From NCBI RefSeq assembly GCF_022489065.1, contig NZ_JAKVTW010000006.1, positions 62,001 to 126,000 on the forward strand: DNA of 64,000 bases, given 5' to 3'. Both the position numbers and the translations under genes were made by a program. Of the stretch, positions 18,091-27,556 are shown in pieces (within the stretch, counting starts at the first letter, position 1; each line of letters starts with the position of its first letter). Below the pieces are notes generated by a model. It searched no databases and was not told where the DNA came from. It saw only the letters and a list, made by a program, of their open reading frames with translations. The DNA comes from Vreelandella neptunia. Its GTDB lineage: Bacteria; Pseudomonadota; Gammaproteobacteria; Pseudomonadales; Halomonadaceae.

Positions 18091-18231
18091 TTTTTAATGC
18101 GTTTTTTTGGGGCGGGGTCAAAAAACTGTCTAGAATCGTGGGGTGGCATCGCCATTTAGGCGAGCTGACTCAGCACCCTGAGTTAGGGTAAATACTCAGG
18201 TGTGAACAAAAACGAACTGGAGAGCATTCCC

Positions 18232-19722
18232 ATGGAGACCCTCGAATTACTCATTGCCCCGCTGCGCGATGGTCTCTATACCATCATGATGCCTGTCAGT
18301 AACTTTATCTGGAGCTACATTCTTGTTTATCTGCTGCTAGGCACTGGCTTGCTGTTTACCATCATGACCCGGGGTATGCAGTTCCGGATGTTCAGGCATA
18401 TGGCTTATGTCACGTTTACCGCCCGCGGTGCTGGCGATGGCATCAGCGGCTTCCAGGCGTTTGCAACCTCAATGGCGGCTCGGGTCGGTACCGGTAATTT
18501 AGCCGGGGTGGCGTTAGCGCTGTGGATTGGTGGGCCTGGGGCGATTTTCTGGATGTGGGTGACGGCGCTATTGGGGTTTGCCACCGCGTTTATAGAATCC
18601 ACCTTGGCGCAGGTTTATAAGCACCGTAATGAAGATGGCGTCTTCCGCGGTGGCCCCGCTTTTTATATCGAGCGTTGCCTGGGTTGGCGTTGGTTGGGCG
18701 CGCTGTTTGCCGTGTTTCTGATTATTGCCTACGGCTTGGCCTTTAATGCCGCTCAGTCGAATACCATCGCCCAAGGCATGAATGGCGCCTTTGGTATTCC
18801 TCATTGGCTCACCGGCGTTGTGATTGCCATTCTGGCAGGCTTCGTCATTTATGGGGGGCTTAAGTCGGTGGCGCGAACCGCCGAGAAAATTGTACCCGTC
18901 ATGGCGATTGCGTATCTGCTGGTGGCGCTTTGGATTCTGTTTGCCAACCTTTCTGCTGTGCCCGATATGCTCTCACTGATCGTCATGAGTGCCTTTGGCC
19001 TTGGCCCCGCAGTGGGTGGCGTCGCGGGCTACGCTATTAAAGCGGCAATGGAAAACGGCATTAAGCGTGGCCTGTTCTCCAACGAAGCGGGCATGGGGTC
19101 AACGCCCAATGCGGCTGCCCAAGCAACCGTAAAGCACCCGGCGGCGCAAGGGCTAGTTCAATCCTTTGGTGTGTTCGTCGATACCATCGTGATCTGTAGC
19201 TGTACGGCGGTGGTTATCTTGCTCTCTGGTGTTTATGAGCGGCTGATGTCGGAGTCGCCCGGCGACAGCATCGAAGGTATTCAACTGACTCAGGATGCCA
19301 TGGTTGACCATTTAGGCGGCTTCGGGGAAATATTCATCGCTCTAGCGATTCTGTTTTTTGCTTTTACCTCCATCTTGGCTAACTTCTCATTCTCGTCAGT
19401 GAATATTGAGTTTCTGTTCCGCCGCCACGCTAAAAAGGCGGTCAGTGTGTTCAAGGTGATCATTATCGTTATGGTGCTCCTTGGCTCTGTCGCCGAGCTA
19501 AGCGTGGTGTGGGACTTTGCCGATCTGGCCATGGGGCTGATGGCCACAACTAACCTGTTCGCCATACTGTTGATGGGCCCAATCGCCGTTGTAGTGCTGA
19601 AAGATTATGAGCGCCAGCGCCGCGAAGGCATTAAGGAGCCGCTGTTTGACCCTGCCATTCTTAAACGTCCAGAGCTGGTGGATGCAGATGTATGGCCAGT
19701 GAAAGAGGCAAAACAAGAGTAG
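18232..19722 (+). CDS. Sodium:alanine/glycine symporter (AGCS family)
   Basis: A 496-residue membrane protein with about ten or eleven helices. AGCS marks are the early TRGMQFRMFRHM loop, FQAFATSMAARVGTGNLAGV, GGPGAIFWMWVTALLG, FRGGPAFYIERCLG, and RGLFSNEAGMGSTPNAAA. It takes up small neutral amino acids with Na+. The ATG at 18232 follows GGAGAG; an in-frame GTG at 18202 is less likely. Its gene lies 141 bases after dpkA, and the gap holds a short hairpin at 18168-18183 (ACTCAG/CTGAGT). It converges with the MocR gene. Confidence 0.9.
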   Translation: METLELLIAPLRDGLYTIMMPVSNFIWSYILVYLLLGTGLLFTIMTRGMQFRMFRHMAYVTFTARGAGDGISGFQAFATSMAARVGTGNLAGVALALWIGGPGAIFWMWVTALLGFATAFIESTLAQVYKHRNEDGVFRGGPAFYIERCLGWRWLGALFAVFLIIAYGLAFNAAQSNTIAQGMNGAFGIPHWLTGVVIAILAGFVIYGGLKSVARTAEKIVPVMAIAYLLVALWILFANLSAVPDMLSLIVMSAFGLGPAVGGVAGYAIKAAMENGIKRGLFSNEAGMGSTPNAAAQATVKHPAAQGLVQSFGVFVDTIVICSCTAVVILLSGVYERLMSESPGDSIEGIQLTQDAMVDHLGGFGEIFIALAILFFAFTSILANFSFSSVNIEFLFRRHAKKAVSVFKVIIIVMVLLGSVAELSVVWDFADLAMGLMATTNLFAILLMGPIAVVVLKDYERQRREGIKEPLFDPAILKRPELVDADVWPVKEAKQE

Positions 19723-19732
19723 GGACTTACAT

Positions 19733-21148
19733 TTAATTAATGCGGCCCTCTGGCCGCTTTAAGCTCGCGGCGTCAATAAATGCTTTTGCTCTCGGGTCCT
19801 GCATATAAGCCACGTTAAGACGCAGCCAGGGCGTCGCTTGGTGGTCGGCAAAAAACAAGTGCCCTGGTGATAGCATGACGTCCCACCGGTTAGCCAGCTC
19901 GCTCAGTTGTTGGGGCGAGGTGGCTGCCGGTGGTTTTGCCCATACAAACATCCCACCTGCTGGCTCGGTATAGATCTCCCAACCTGCTCCCTTGAGCATT
20001 GTCAGCGCTATGGCCATCTGGCTAGAGAGCTTGGTGCGCAGCCGTTCGGTGAGCTTTCGATAGCTACCGTTTTGTAGCAAGGTAGTAACCACCTGTTCTG
20101 CAAAGCGCGAAGCTGAGATGCTGGTCAACATTTTGATATCGACCAATGGCTGTACCTGCGGTGGAGGGGAGGCGATAAAGCCAACTCGCAGGGAAGAGGA
20201 GAGGCTTTTTGAGAAGCTGCCCAGGTAAAAAACGCGCCGCAAACCGTCAAGTGCTGCAAGGCGCGTGGTGGGTGTGTGTTGAAAATCCGCATAGATGTCA
20301 TCTTCAATAATCTGAAAATCGTACTGTTCGGCGAGCTGTAACACTCTGTGCGCTACCGCCGGGGTTAGAGTGCTGCCCGTGGGGTTATGGAACACACTGT
20401 TGATATAAAACAGCTTAGGGCGGTGCTGGACTAACATCGCCTCCAATCGCTCGATATCCGGCCCATCGGCGAGACGCGGTACGCCTACCACGCGAATGCG
20501 CTGCAAGTGAAGCAGGCCGAACAGGTTGTAATAGCCAGGCGATTCCACAAACACGACATCGCCAGGCTCAAGCAGCATTCGAACCAATAGATCCAACGAA
20601 TGGCTGCCGCCGCCGGTCATCACGATCTGTTGGGCATCAGCGGTAATTGCCAGCGGCCGCAGGCGCTCCTGAATCAAGCCGCGTAGCAGCTGCGAGCCAT
20701 GAGGTGTGCTGTATTCAAAAATTCCAGGACGGCTCTTACGTGCGACGGAGCGGATAGCGTGAGTTAGATCATCACCTTCGCGCCAATCGCTGGGAAGCCA
20801 GCCGCAGCCTAGTTTTAGGGCGTGTTCATTGGCATTGAAAAGCCCCCACAAGCCGTTGGTGACCTCTTGCAGCGCGTTATTGACAGCAGGCTGTGAGGTA
20901 AATGAGGCCGCATTATCAGCCACATAAAAACCTGAGCCGGGCCGTGAGCGCACCAACCCGGCCGCCACCAGTCGTTCATACGCTTCAATAACCGCATTAC
21001 GGCTAATGTGATGGGTAGCGGCTAAACGGCGAATCGAAGGCAACCGGCGGCCGCCACCTGCGCCGTGTGCTTTAATCCACGCGCGAATACCCGCCTCAAG
21101 CTGCTGGGCGATGGAGGTATTGGCGTGTCGATTAACCTCTAGTTTCAT
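19733..21148 (-). CDS. MocR-type regulator (GntR winged helix fused to aminotransferase fold)
   Basis: A 471-residue PLP-binding regulator. The N-terminal GntR domain (about residues 1-75) has ARHISRNAVIEAYERL-like THHISRNAVIEAYERL and RSRPGSGFYV. A fold-type I aminotransferase domain follows, with GGGSHSLDLLVRML, YINSVFHNPTGSTL, the Asp in IIEDDIYADF, and the PLP lysine in YLGSFSKSLSSSLRVGF. MocR proteins regulate PLP, GABA, ectoine or amino acid functions. The ATG at 21148 is preferred to an in-frame TTG at 21169; neither has a strong ribosome site. It is divergent from the MFS gene at 21286, its likely target. Confidence 0.88.
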   Translation of the reverse strand: MKLEVNRHANTSIAQQLEAGIRAWIKAHGAGGGRRLPSIRRLAATHHISRNAVIEAYERLVAAGLVRSRPGSGFYVADNAASFTSQPAVNNALQEVTNGLWGLFNANEHALKLGCGWLPSDWREGDDLTHAIRSVARKSRPGIFEYSTPHGSQLLRGLIQERLRPLAITADAQQIVMTGGGSHSLDLLVRMLLEPGDVVFVESPGYYNLFGLLHLQRIRVVGVPRLADGPDIERLEAMLVQHRPKLFYINSVFHNPTGSTLTPAVAHRVLQLAEQYDFQIIEDDIYADFQHTPTTRLAALDGLRRVFYLGSFSKSLSSSLRVGFIASPPPQVQPLVDIKMLTSISASRFAEQVVTTLLQNGSYRKLTERLRTKLSSQMAIALTMLKGAGWEIYTEPAGGMFVWAKPPAATSPQQLSELANRWDVMLSPGHLFFADHQATPWLRLNVAYMQDPRAKAFIDAASLKRPEGRIN

Positions 21149-21285
21149 AACTGACCCAATGGTTTTCAACTGTTCTCGGAAAGAGCGGAACAGTGCCGTG
21201 ATAGTGATGGATAAGTGTACCTTACCGCTGTGGTGTAAGCGTGCGAGCTTAGCGGTTCACTGATTGACACACTCAGGACTTCGCT

Positions 21286-22443
21286 ATGAGCCGCACGGTT
21301 AACCCAGCTATCAACAGAAGGAGTGCCGCCTGTTTGGCCTTTGCGCTGTGTATGATTACCTCGGCGGTTAATTTACAGGCGCCACTTTATGATGCGTTCG
21401 CGGCTCGGGATGGTTTAGGGGTAGGAGCGACCACCGTCGCCTTTGCCTGCTATGTGATGGGCGTTTTGCCGGTTTTGCTCGGTTTAAATGGTCTTGCTGA
21501 GCGGGTAGGGCGCAAGCCATTAATCGTAACGGCGCTGCTGTTAAGCCTGTTGGCTACCACTCTCACTCTGGTGGCGCCTAATTTGTACGCGCTGGGGGTG
21601 ACCCGCTTTCTGCTCGGCATCAGCATGGGGCTGACATCGGCGGTAGCACCGGCGTATATGCAGATAGTGTTAGAAGGTAAGGACAATCGTGTCGCGACGA
21701 ACTATGTGACGGCCAGTACCGCGCTTGGGTTTGGTTTGGGGGCCGCTGTCACGAGCCTGTTTGTTTTTCATACCCCAAGTGTGTCGCCGCCCAGTCTGTG
21801 GCTTTATCTCGCTTTCGCTTCACTGGCGCTAGTGGCCGTTTCCACACTTAAGGATCGTGCGCCCAATGCGACTAAAAGCCCAATGCTGCGTCTGCCCAGC
21901 TACCCTCCAGGCGCATTCGCTTATGGGTTGGCTATCATGCTGGCTTGGGCGATGGTCGGGTTAGTGATTGCGATTTTACCCTCTACGCTACAGCAGCACG
22001 GGTTATCAGCCTGGAGCGGCTTCGCCACGTTTGGTATTTGCAGCTGTGGTGTACTCTTTCAGCCCTGGGCGCGAAAGCTCAAACCATATGCCGCCACTCG
22101 ATTGGGGCTTCTAATACTGCCGTTGGCCTATGGGTTGACCGCCTGGGGCGCTGTTCATGGCTACCTTGTGGCTGTCCTGCTGGGCACGATCGCCGCCAGC
22201 AGTGCTTGCTATGGATTTATCTATTTGGGCGGTTTAAGTGGGGTACTGGCGGTTGCCGGGACATCCTCAACCCAGGCCAGTGCTGGCTATTTTCTGATGG
22301 CCTATCTTGGCTTTAGTATCCCGGTCATTACCACCGGGATACTGATTGATGCTGTAGGGCATACGCCCGCCTTAACGCTGTTTGGGCTGGCGCTACTGGG
22401 CGGCGTAATCAGTACAATCTTTTTGCTGCGTAAAGCACAATAG
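21286..22443 (+). CDS. MFS transporter
   Basis: A 385-residue protein with twelve predicted membrane helices and the MFS loop motif GLAERVGRKPLIV between helices 2 and 3. RFLLGISMGLTSAVAPAYMQ follows near helix 4. The family resembles small-molecule exporters, but the substrate is not readable. It starts at an ATG after AGGA. The 137-base gap it shares with the divergent MocR gene suggests that regulator controls it. Confidence 0.85.
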   Translation: MSRTVNPAINRRSAACLAFALCMITSAVNLQAPLYDAFAARDGLGVGATTVAFACYVMGVLPVLLGLNGLAERVGRKPLIVTALLLSLLATTLTLVAPNLYALGVTRFLLGISMGLTSAVAPAYMQIVLEGKDNRVATNYVTASTALGFGLGAAVTSLFVFHTPSVSPPSLWLYLAFASLALVAVSTLKDRAPNATKSPMLRLPSYPPGAFAYGLAIMLAWAMVGLVIAILPSTLQQHGLSAWSGFATFGICSCGVLFQPWARKLKPYAATRLGLLILPLAYGLTAWGAVHGYLVAVLLGTIAASSACYGFIYLGGLSGVLAVAGTSSTQASAGYFLMAYLGFSIPVITTGILIDAVGHTPALTLFGLALLGGVISTIFLLRKAQ

Positions 22444-22447
22444 TGAC

Positions 22448-23392
22448 TTAAAGGTGCTTGCCGTAGGATTTTTCTACCAATAGTCCGCACGAAGGGGCCG
22501 CCCAGCGGGTATTGGCAGTAAATACCACATCACACACCACCGGCGAGTAATAGCGGCGTACTTCTTCATCAACGCGGGCGCGCAGGGCATCTTGGTTGGC
22601 GATGGAGAGGTGGGATGTTTCGGGCAGCACCACATGCACGATGACATACAGCAGGCGACCAGGGCGTACCATGCGTACGCGCACTTCTTGAGTGTCGGTA
22701 GCCGCCAGAGCATTCGCCACGGCTTGGCGAACGGGTACCGCGATAGCTTCTTCAGGCGTTTTGTTGAGCAGTTCTTTTAGTGCCTGGGAGGCCATACGTA
22801 CAGGTACGCCTAAACAGAGCACTACCACTGCAATGACGAGCACCGAATCCACATAGGGCAGAATAGCCTGCCAGCCCAAACGCTCGAATACGATCACTAA
22901 GCAAAATGCGGTTAGCACCGCAGCCGAAATGATGCTGTTGACCACCCAGTTAAGCTTGTCTGCAGCCACTAAGGGACTGCTCACATGCCGCTGACTACGG
23001 TGCATCACCCAAGCCGTCAGCGAACAGGCAAAGGTAGCAAACAGGGCATACAGGACGGCCAAACCCGCTGCGATGACACGGCCGCCGGTGAGCAAGGCAG
23101 CAATGGCATCAACCAACGCAAAGATAGAGACGCCTAAAATCAGCAGTCCCTTGCAGAGATTCACCAATGACTCAAAGTAGCTATAGCCGAACGGGTAGGA
23201 CTCACTATCCGGACGGCTGGCTAGTTTGCTTACCTTTATAGTCACCAGGGCGACACTGAAATAGATCAGATTGAACAGCCCATCGAGAAGGATCGCTTGG
23301 GAGTTAGAGGCGAGCGTAGCAATAATGCCTGCACAGCCAATGAGCAGCGCCATAAAAGCGGAGAAGGCTAAGGTACTCGATTCACTCTTCAC
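22448..23392 (-). CDS. Cation diffusion facilitator family protein with altered metal site
   Basis: A 314-residue membrane protein of the CDF family: six helices, then a cytosolic domain from about residue 215 (VRQAVANALAATDTQEVRVRMVRPG). YPFGYSYFESLVNL matches the conserved loop after helix 2. The usual D-x3-D in helix 2 and H-x3-D in helix 5 are here D37-x3-N41 and N148-x3-N152, so canonical Zn2+ binding is doubtful. It converges with the MFS gene, leaving four bases between the stops. Confidence 0.82.
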   Translation of the reverse strand: MKSESSTLAFSAFMALLIGCAGIIATLASNSQAILLDGLFNLIYFSVALVTIKVSKLASRPDSESYPFGYSYFESLVNLCKGLLILGVSIFALVDAIAALLTGGRVIAAGLAVLYALFATFACSLTAWVMHRSQRHVSSPLVAADKLNWVVNSIISAAVLTAFCLVIVFERLGWQAILPYVDSVLVIAVVVLCLGVPVRMASQALKELLNKTPEEAIAVPVRQAVANALAATDTQEVRVRMVRPGRLLYVIVHVVLPETSHLSIANQDALRARVDEEVRRYYSPVVCDVVFTANTRWAAPSCGLLVEKSYGKHL

Positions 23393-23644
23393 GAACTTTT
23401 CTGCTCCTATGCTTACCTAATAAAGAGGCTGGCAAGCATAGCAATATCATTGGTCGCAATGTCAGCGATTTGTTTGTCATCACTTTATTGAATGCCTTCA
23501 GCCTTTGGCCCGCCGACTCTGCATCCCCGTGAGAGATGTACTTATGCGCCACGCAGAATAGGGCTTTGGAAAGGCCGAAAAGGTTGTACTAGCCTTACAT
23601 GGCATACGAATGACTGACGTTAAGCCAAACAGGAGGGTGTAACG

Positions 23645-24481
23645 ATGCCGATGCTAAGTGTAGGAACGGAAAAAGGCACACCGGTTGAGCTTTATTATGA
23701 AGTGCGCGGGGCGGGCAAGCCCGTAGTGCTGATTCACGGCTGGCCGCTAAGTGGTCGCTCATGGGAAAAGCAGGTGCCCGCACTGGTAGAGGCGGGCTAC
23801 AAAGTGGTTACCTATGACCGCCGCGGGTTTGGTGGGTCGACGCAGGCTGATGGCGGCTACGATTACGATACGCTGGCGTCAGACCTCAAGAAACTGATCG
23901 ACGCGCTGGATTTGCACGATGCCACTCTGGTGGGCTTTTCCATGGGCGGTGGTGAAGTGGCCCGGTATCTCTCCAGTTACGGCACGGGGCGTGTTCAGAA
24001 AGCCGTTTTTGCAGCGGCGGTACCCCCTTACTTATATAAGTCAGATGACAACCCCGAAGGTGGCCTGGATGACGCCACCATTAATCAGTTTTTAGACGGA
24101 GTGAAGGTTGATCGCATCGCGTTCCTGGAAGATTTTACCAAGAACTTTTTCACTGCAGGTGAGCGCAGCGGTTTAATCAGCGAGCCAAACCGCCAGTATC
24201 ATCGCGATATCGCCGCCTTCGCCTCTCCTCAAGCCACTTACGACTGCATTAAAGCCTTTAGCTATACCGATTTCCGCAAAGACCTGCCCAATATCGATAT
24301 TCCTACCCTGGTTCTTCACGGTGACTCGGACGGCATCGTGCCGTTTGAAATCAGCGGCAAGCGGGCGCAGGAGCTTCTACCCAATGCCAAGACAGAAGTG
24401 ATTAAAGGCGGGCCACATGGCCTAACTGCTACCCATCCTAACGAGTTTAATCAGGCTTTGATTAAGTTTTTGGATAGCTAA
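23645..24481 (+). CDS. Alpha/beta hydrolase, cofactor-free haloperoxidase/esterase type
   Basis: A 278-residue hydrolase of the non-heme chloroperoxidase-like group. It has the oxyanion segment LIHGWPLSGRSW, YDRRGFGGS, the nucleophile Ser99 in GFSMGGGEVARY, the acid Asp in LHGDSDGIVPFE, and the base His in GGPHGLTATHP. Relatives hydrolyse esters and can form peracids. There is no signal peptide. AGGAGGGTG precedes the ATG. It is transcribed alone and converges with nirD across a bidirectional terminator. Confidence 0.87.
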   Translation: MPMLSVGTEKGTPVELYYEVRGAGKPVVLIHGWPLSGRSWEKQVPALVEAGYKVVTYDRRGFGGSTQADGGYDYDTLASDLKKLIDALDLHDATLVGFSMGGGEVARYLSSYGTGRVQKAVFAAAVPPYLYKSDDNPEGGLDDATINQFLDGVKVDRIAFLEDFTKNFFTAGERSGLISEPNRQYHRDIAAFASPQATYDCIKAFSYTDFRKDLPNIDIPTLVLHGDSDGIVPFEISGKRAQELLPNAKTEVIKGGPHGLTATHPNEFNQALIKFLDS

Positions 24482-24532
24482 AGACGCATGTACTGAACGC
24501 TATATGCGTATTTCGAGTGTTGTATGGAGAAT

Positions 24533-24558
24533 AGCGCCGCCTCGAAAAAGGCGGCGCT
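24533..24558. terminator. Bidirectional terminator between the hydrolase gene and nirD
   Basis: AGCGCCGCC and GGCGGCGCT form a perfect nine-base GC-rich stem around eight bases between two convergent genes. A short U-rich stretch (GTTT) follows on the plus strand. Confidence 0.75.
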
Positions 24559-24574
24559 GTTTAATGGCTTGGCA

Positions 24575-24982
24575 TTACCCCTCAACCCAAACCTCTTCAC
24601 CCTTAAATTCAATTTTCCAGGTTTGCAGCTTAACGCTCTCATCCTCCAGGCACTGACCATCTTCAAGGCGGAAGTGCTGCTTATAAATGGGTGAGGCGAC
24701 CACCGCCGAGCCTTTAAGGTCGCCGACGATACCACGGGCGATCACATTCGCTTTGGAGAAAGGGTCAAAGTGGTCGAGAGCGTAAAGTGGTTTACCCTCT
24801 CCTTGTAAACGATCGCCGGGGAGATAGAAAATCGCTACTTGAGCCGGGCCTTCGGCGATTTCAATCCAGGCGGCGACGCCTGAAAACTCTACCAGATCAG
24901 CCTTGGTGCAGACTTTTTGCCACGTCTTACTGTCTTGAGAAGCCATGGTATCCATCTCTTTTTTCAGTGCCATTGCGGTCAT
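24575..24982 (-). CDS. nirD: Assimilatory nitrite reductase small subunit
   Basis: A 135-residue NirD with a Rieske-like fold but none of the Cys/His cluster ligands, as usual for the family. Typical stretches are ALDHFDPFSKANVIARGIVG and VASPIYKQHFRLEDGQCLED. It pairs with NirB to reduce nitrite to ammonium in the cytosol using NAD(P)H. It starts at an ATG after AAAGAGG, 48 bases beyond the nirB stop, and is the last gene of the unit. Confidence 0.94.
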   Translation of the reverse strand: MTAMALKKEMDTMASQDSKTWQKVCTKADLVEFSGVAAWIEIAEGPAQVAIFYLPGDRLQGEGKPLYALDHFDPFSKANVIARGIVGDLKGSAVVASPIYKQHFRLEDGQCLEDESVKLQTWKIEFKGEEVWVEG

Positions 24983-25030
24983 GGGTTGCCTCTTTTTATT
25001 CGCTATCAGTTATAAAATGCGCAGGCTCGC

Positions 25031-27556
25031 TTAAGCGGGCCGTGGCTGACCGCGTTCAGATGTCATGATGATCGATGGATCTGGGCGGTCATCATTGACG
25101 AAGCTGCGGAAGCGCTTGAGCTTCTCTGGATCGCTGATGGCATCTGACCATTCGCACTGATAGGTATCGACCACGGTTTGCATCTGGCGCTCTAGCTCAT
25201 CGTTGATGCCCAGGCGGTCTTCCAGAATCACCTCTTTGAGGTATTCCAGTCCGCCGTCGAGGTTCTCACGCCATACCGCCGTGCGCTGCAGCCGGTCAGC
25301 GGTGCGCACATAGAACATTAAGAAGCGGTCAATGGTGCGGTAGAGCTGTTCGTCATCGAGATCCGTTGCGAACAGTTCGGCGTGGCGCGGGCGCATGCCG
25401 CCGTTGCCGCAAACGTAGAGATTCCAGCCGTTTTCGGTGGCAATAATGCCGATGTCTTTGCTCTGGGCTTCGGCGCACTCGCGGGTGCAACCGGAAACGC
25501 CAAACTTGATCTTGTGTGGGGCGCGAAGTCCTTTGTAACGATTCTCTAGTTGAATCGCCATGCCGACGCTGTCCTGCACGCCGTAACGACACCAGGTGCT
25601 GCCTACACAAGATTTAACCGTGCGCAGCGACTTGCCGTAGGCGTGGCCGGTTTCGAAACCCGCCGCTATCAGTTCGCTCCAGATATCCGGCAGGTCTTCC
25701 AAACGCGCGCCAAATAGATCGATCCGTTGGCCGCCGGTCACTTTGGAGTAGAGGCTATATTTTTTAGCCACTTCGCCCAGGGCAATGAGTTTATCGGGCG
25801 TGATTTCGCCCCCGGCCACACGCGGCACCACCGAATAGGTACCGTTCTTCTGCATGTTGGCCATGAAGGTGTCGTTGGTATCCTGCAGGGGAATATGCGC
25901 AGCATCAGTGATTGGTTCGTTAAAGCAGGAGGCCAGGATGGATGCCACGGCGGGTTTACATATATCGCAGCCAAGGCGGTGAGTGTCGGCGTTGCCGTGT
26001 TTCTCAATTAAAGCAGTAAACGTTTTGATGCCTTCGACCCGCACAATGTCATAAAGCCCTTGGCGGGTATGGGCGAAGTGCTCGCAAATTGATTTATCGA
26101 CCTCTACGCCACGGGCTTCCAGCTCGTGATCAACGACGCTTTTAAGCAGTGCGGTGCAGCCGCCGCAACCGGTGCTGGCTTTGGTCACACCTTTGACACC
26201 CGCTAGATCGACTGCGCCGTCATCAATGGTGGCGCAGATATCGCCCTTGGTGACGTTATGGCAGGAGCAGATGGTGGCGGTTTCGGGCAGCGCACCTGGG
26301 CCGAGAGTCGGTGCCGCGCCGCTGCTCTGAGGCAGGATTAGCGAGGCAGGTTCATCGGGCAGATCAATGCCATTCGAGTAGTACTGCAGCAGAGTATCGT
26401 AAACGCCGTTGTTGCCCACCAGCATAGCCCCGAGCAGCTTTTTACCGTCACTGGAAACCACCAGCTTGCGGTACTCCTGCTTGATGGGGTCGAGGTAGCG
26501 GAACATCCGCGCGCCGGGGTTCTGATTGCCATGGGCGTCGCCAATCGAGCCCACATCCACGCCCAGTAGCTTGAGCTTGGTGCTCATGTCGGCACCGCCG
26601 AAATGGCTATCGCCGCCGGTCAGCGTCGAAAGGGCGGTTTTGGCCATTTGATAACCGGGCGCCACTAAGCCAAAAATGCTCTGGTTCCACAGCGCTACTT
26701 CGCCAATCGCGAGGATGGCCGGATCACTGGTGAGGCACTGATTATCTACCACCACGCCGCCGCGTTCGCCAATTTCCAGGCCGCAGTCGCGGGCCAATTG
26801 GTCACGGGGGCGAATGCCTGCGGAGAACACAATCAGGTCGGTTTCGAGCACTTTGTCGTCTTGAAAGACCATACGGTGGCGGCTTGCATCACCGTCTTCA
26901 ATACGCTGAGTGGCCCGTTCGGTAAGCACCTGTACGCCCAGCGCTTCGATTTTTTCGCGCAGCAGTTCACTGCCTTCATTATCTACCTGCATGGGCATAA
27001 GTCGAGAGGCGAATTCCACCACTGCCGTGTCAAGATTCAAGCCGCGCAGGGCGTTAGCCGCTTCTAAGCCCAGCAAACCACCGCCAACGACTACACCGTT
27101 AGTGGCCGTTTCAGCGGCCGCTCTAATGGCGTCCAAATCGTCCAGGGTGCGATACACCAGGCAACCTTCCCGGTCGTTGCCGGGGATCGGCGGTACAAAG
27201 GGGAAAGAGCCCGTTGCCAGCACGATGCGGTCATAGGGGTAGCGGCCTTGATCGGTAATGACTTCGTGAGCATTACGATCAATCTCAATCACGCTTTCGC
27301 TACTGCGCAGCTCCACACCGCTAACGGCGTAGTAATCCGCATCGCATAGCGCCAGCGAATCGGCATCGCGGCCGCTGAAGTACTCTGACAGGTGCACCCG
27401 GTCGTAAGCGCGATGGCGCTCTTCGCCAAACACGGTGACTTGGTATTGCGCTAAAGCGCCGCTATCGACTAACTGCTCGACCAAGTGGTGGCCGACCATA
27501 CCGTTACCGATAATAATAAGTTGTTCGGGAGTTGCCGTTTTTTGGGTAGACATCAT
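25031..27556 (-). CDS. nirB: Assimilatory nitrite reductase [NAD(P)H] large subunit
   Basis: An 841-residue siroheme enzyme that performs six-electron reduction of nitrite to ammonium. In order: a FAD/NAD domain (IIGNGMVGHHLVEQL near residue 15; VVVGGGLLGLEAANAL), a BFD-like [2Fe-2S] site (CSCHNV near 429, GCGGC near 467), then the ferredoxin and siroheme/[4Fe-4S] half with CVGSTWCRYG near 650 and GVSGCTRECAEAQ near 688. The start overlaps the stop of the NasC-like gene (ATGA), so translation is coupled. It matches the usual length of NirB. Confidence 0.96.
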   Translation of the reverse strand: MMSTQKTATPEQLIIIGNGMVGHHLVEQLVDSGALAQYQVTVFGEERHRAYDRVHLSEYFSGRDADSLALCDADYYAVSGVELRSSESVIEIDRNAHEVITDQGRYPYDRIVLATGSFPFVPPIPGNDREGCLVYRTLDDLDAIRAAAETATNGVVVGGGLLGLEAANALRGLNLDTAVVEFASRLMPMQVDNEGSELLREKIEALGVQVLTERATQRIEDGDASRHRMVFQDDKVLETDLIVFSAGIRPRDQLARDCGLEIGERGGVVVDNQCLTSDPAILAIGEVALWNQSIFGLVAPGYQMAKTALSTLTGGDSHFGGADMSTKLKLLGVDVGSIGDAHGNQNPGARMFRYLDPIKQEYRKLVVSSDGKKLLGAMLVGNNGVYDTLLQYYSNGIDLPDEPASLILPQSSGAAPTLGPGALPETATICSCHNVTKGDICATIDDGAVDLAGVKGVTKASTGCGGCTALLKSVVDHELEARGVEVDKSICEHFAHTRQGLYDIVRVEGIKTFTALIEKHGNADTHRLGCDICKPAVASILASCFNEPITDAAHIPLQDTNDTFMANMQKNGTYSVVPRVAGGEITPDKLIALGEVAKKYSLYSKVTGGQRIDLFGARLEDLPDIWSELIAAGFETGHAYGKSLRTVKSCVGSTWCRYGVQDSVGMAIQLENRYKGLRAPHKIKFGVSGCTRECAEAQSKDIGIIATENGWNLYVCGNGGMRPRHAELFATDLDDEQLYRTIDRFLMFYVRTADRLQRTAVWRENLDGGLEYLKEVILEDRLGINDELERQMQTVVDTYQCEWSDAISDPEKLKRFRSFVNDDRPDPSIIMTSERGQPRPA

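Noticed and set aside
18121..18231. Possible riboswitch in the leader of the AGCS symporter gene
   Set aside because: Short hairpins are present but the conserved core of the glycine riboswitch is not, so no class is claimed.
25727..27236. Long open frames on the plus strand across nirB
   Set aside because: They lie opposite a gene with complete family motifs, have no ribosome site and give unrecognisable, low-complexity protein.
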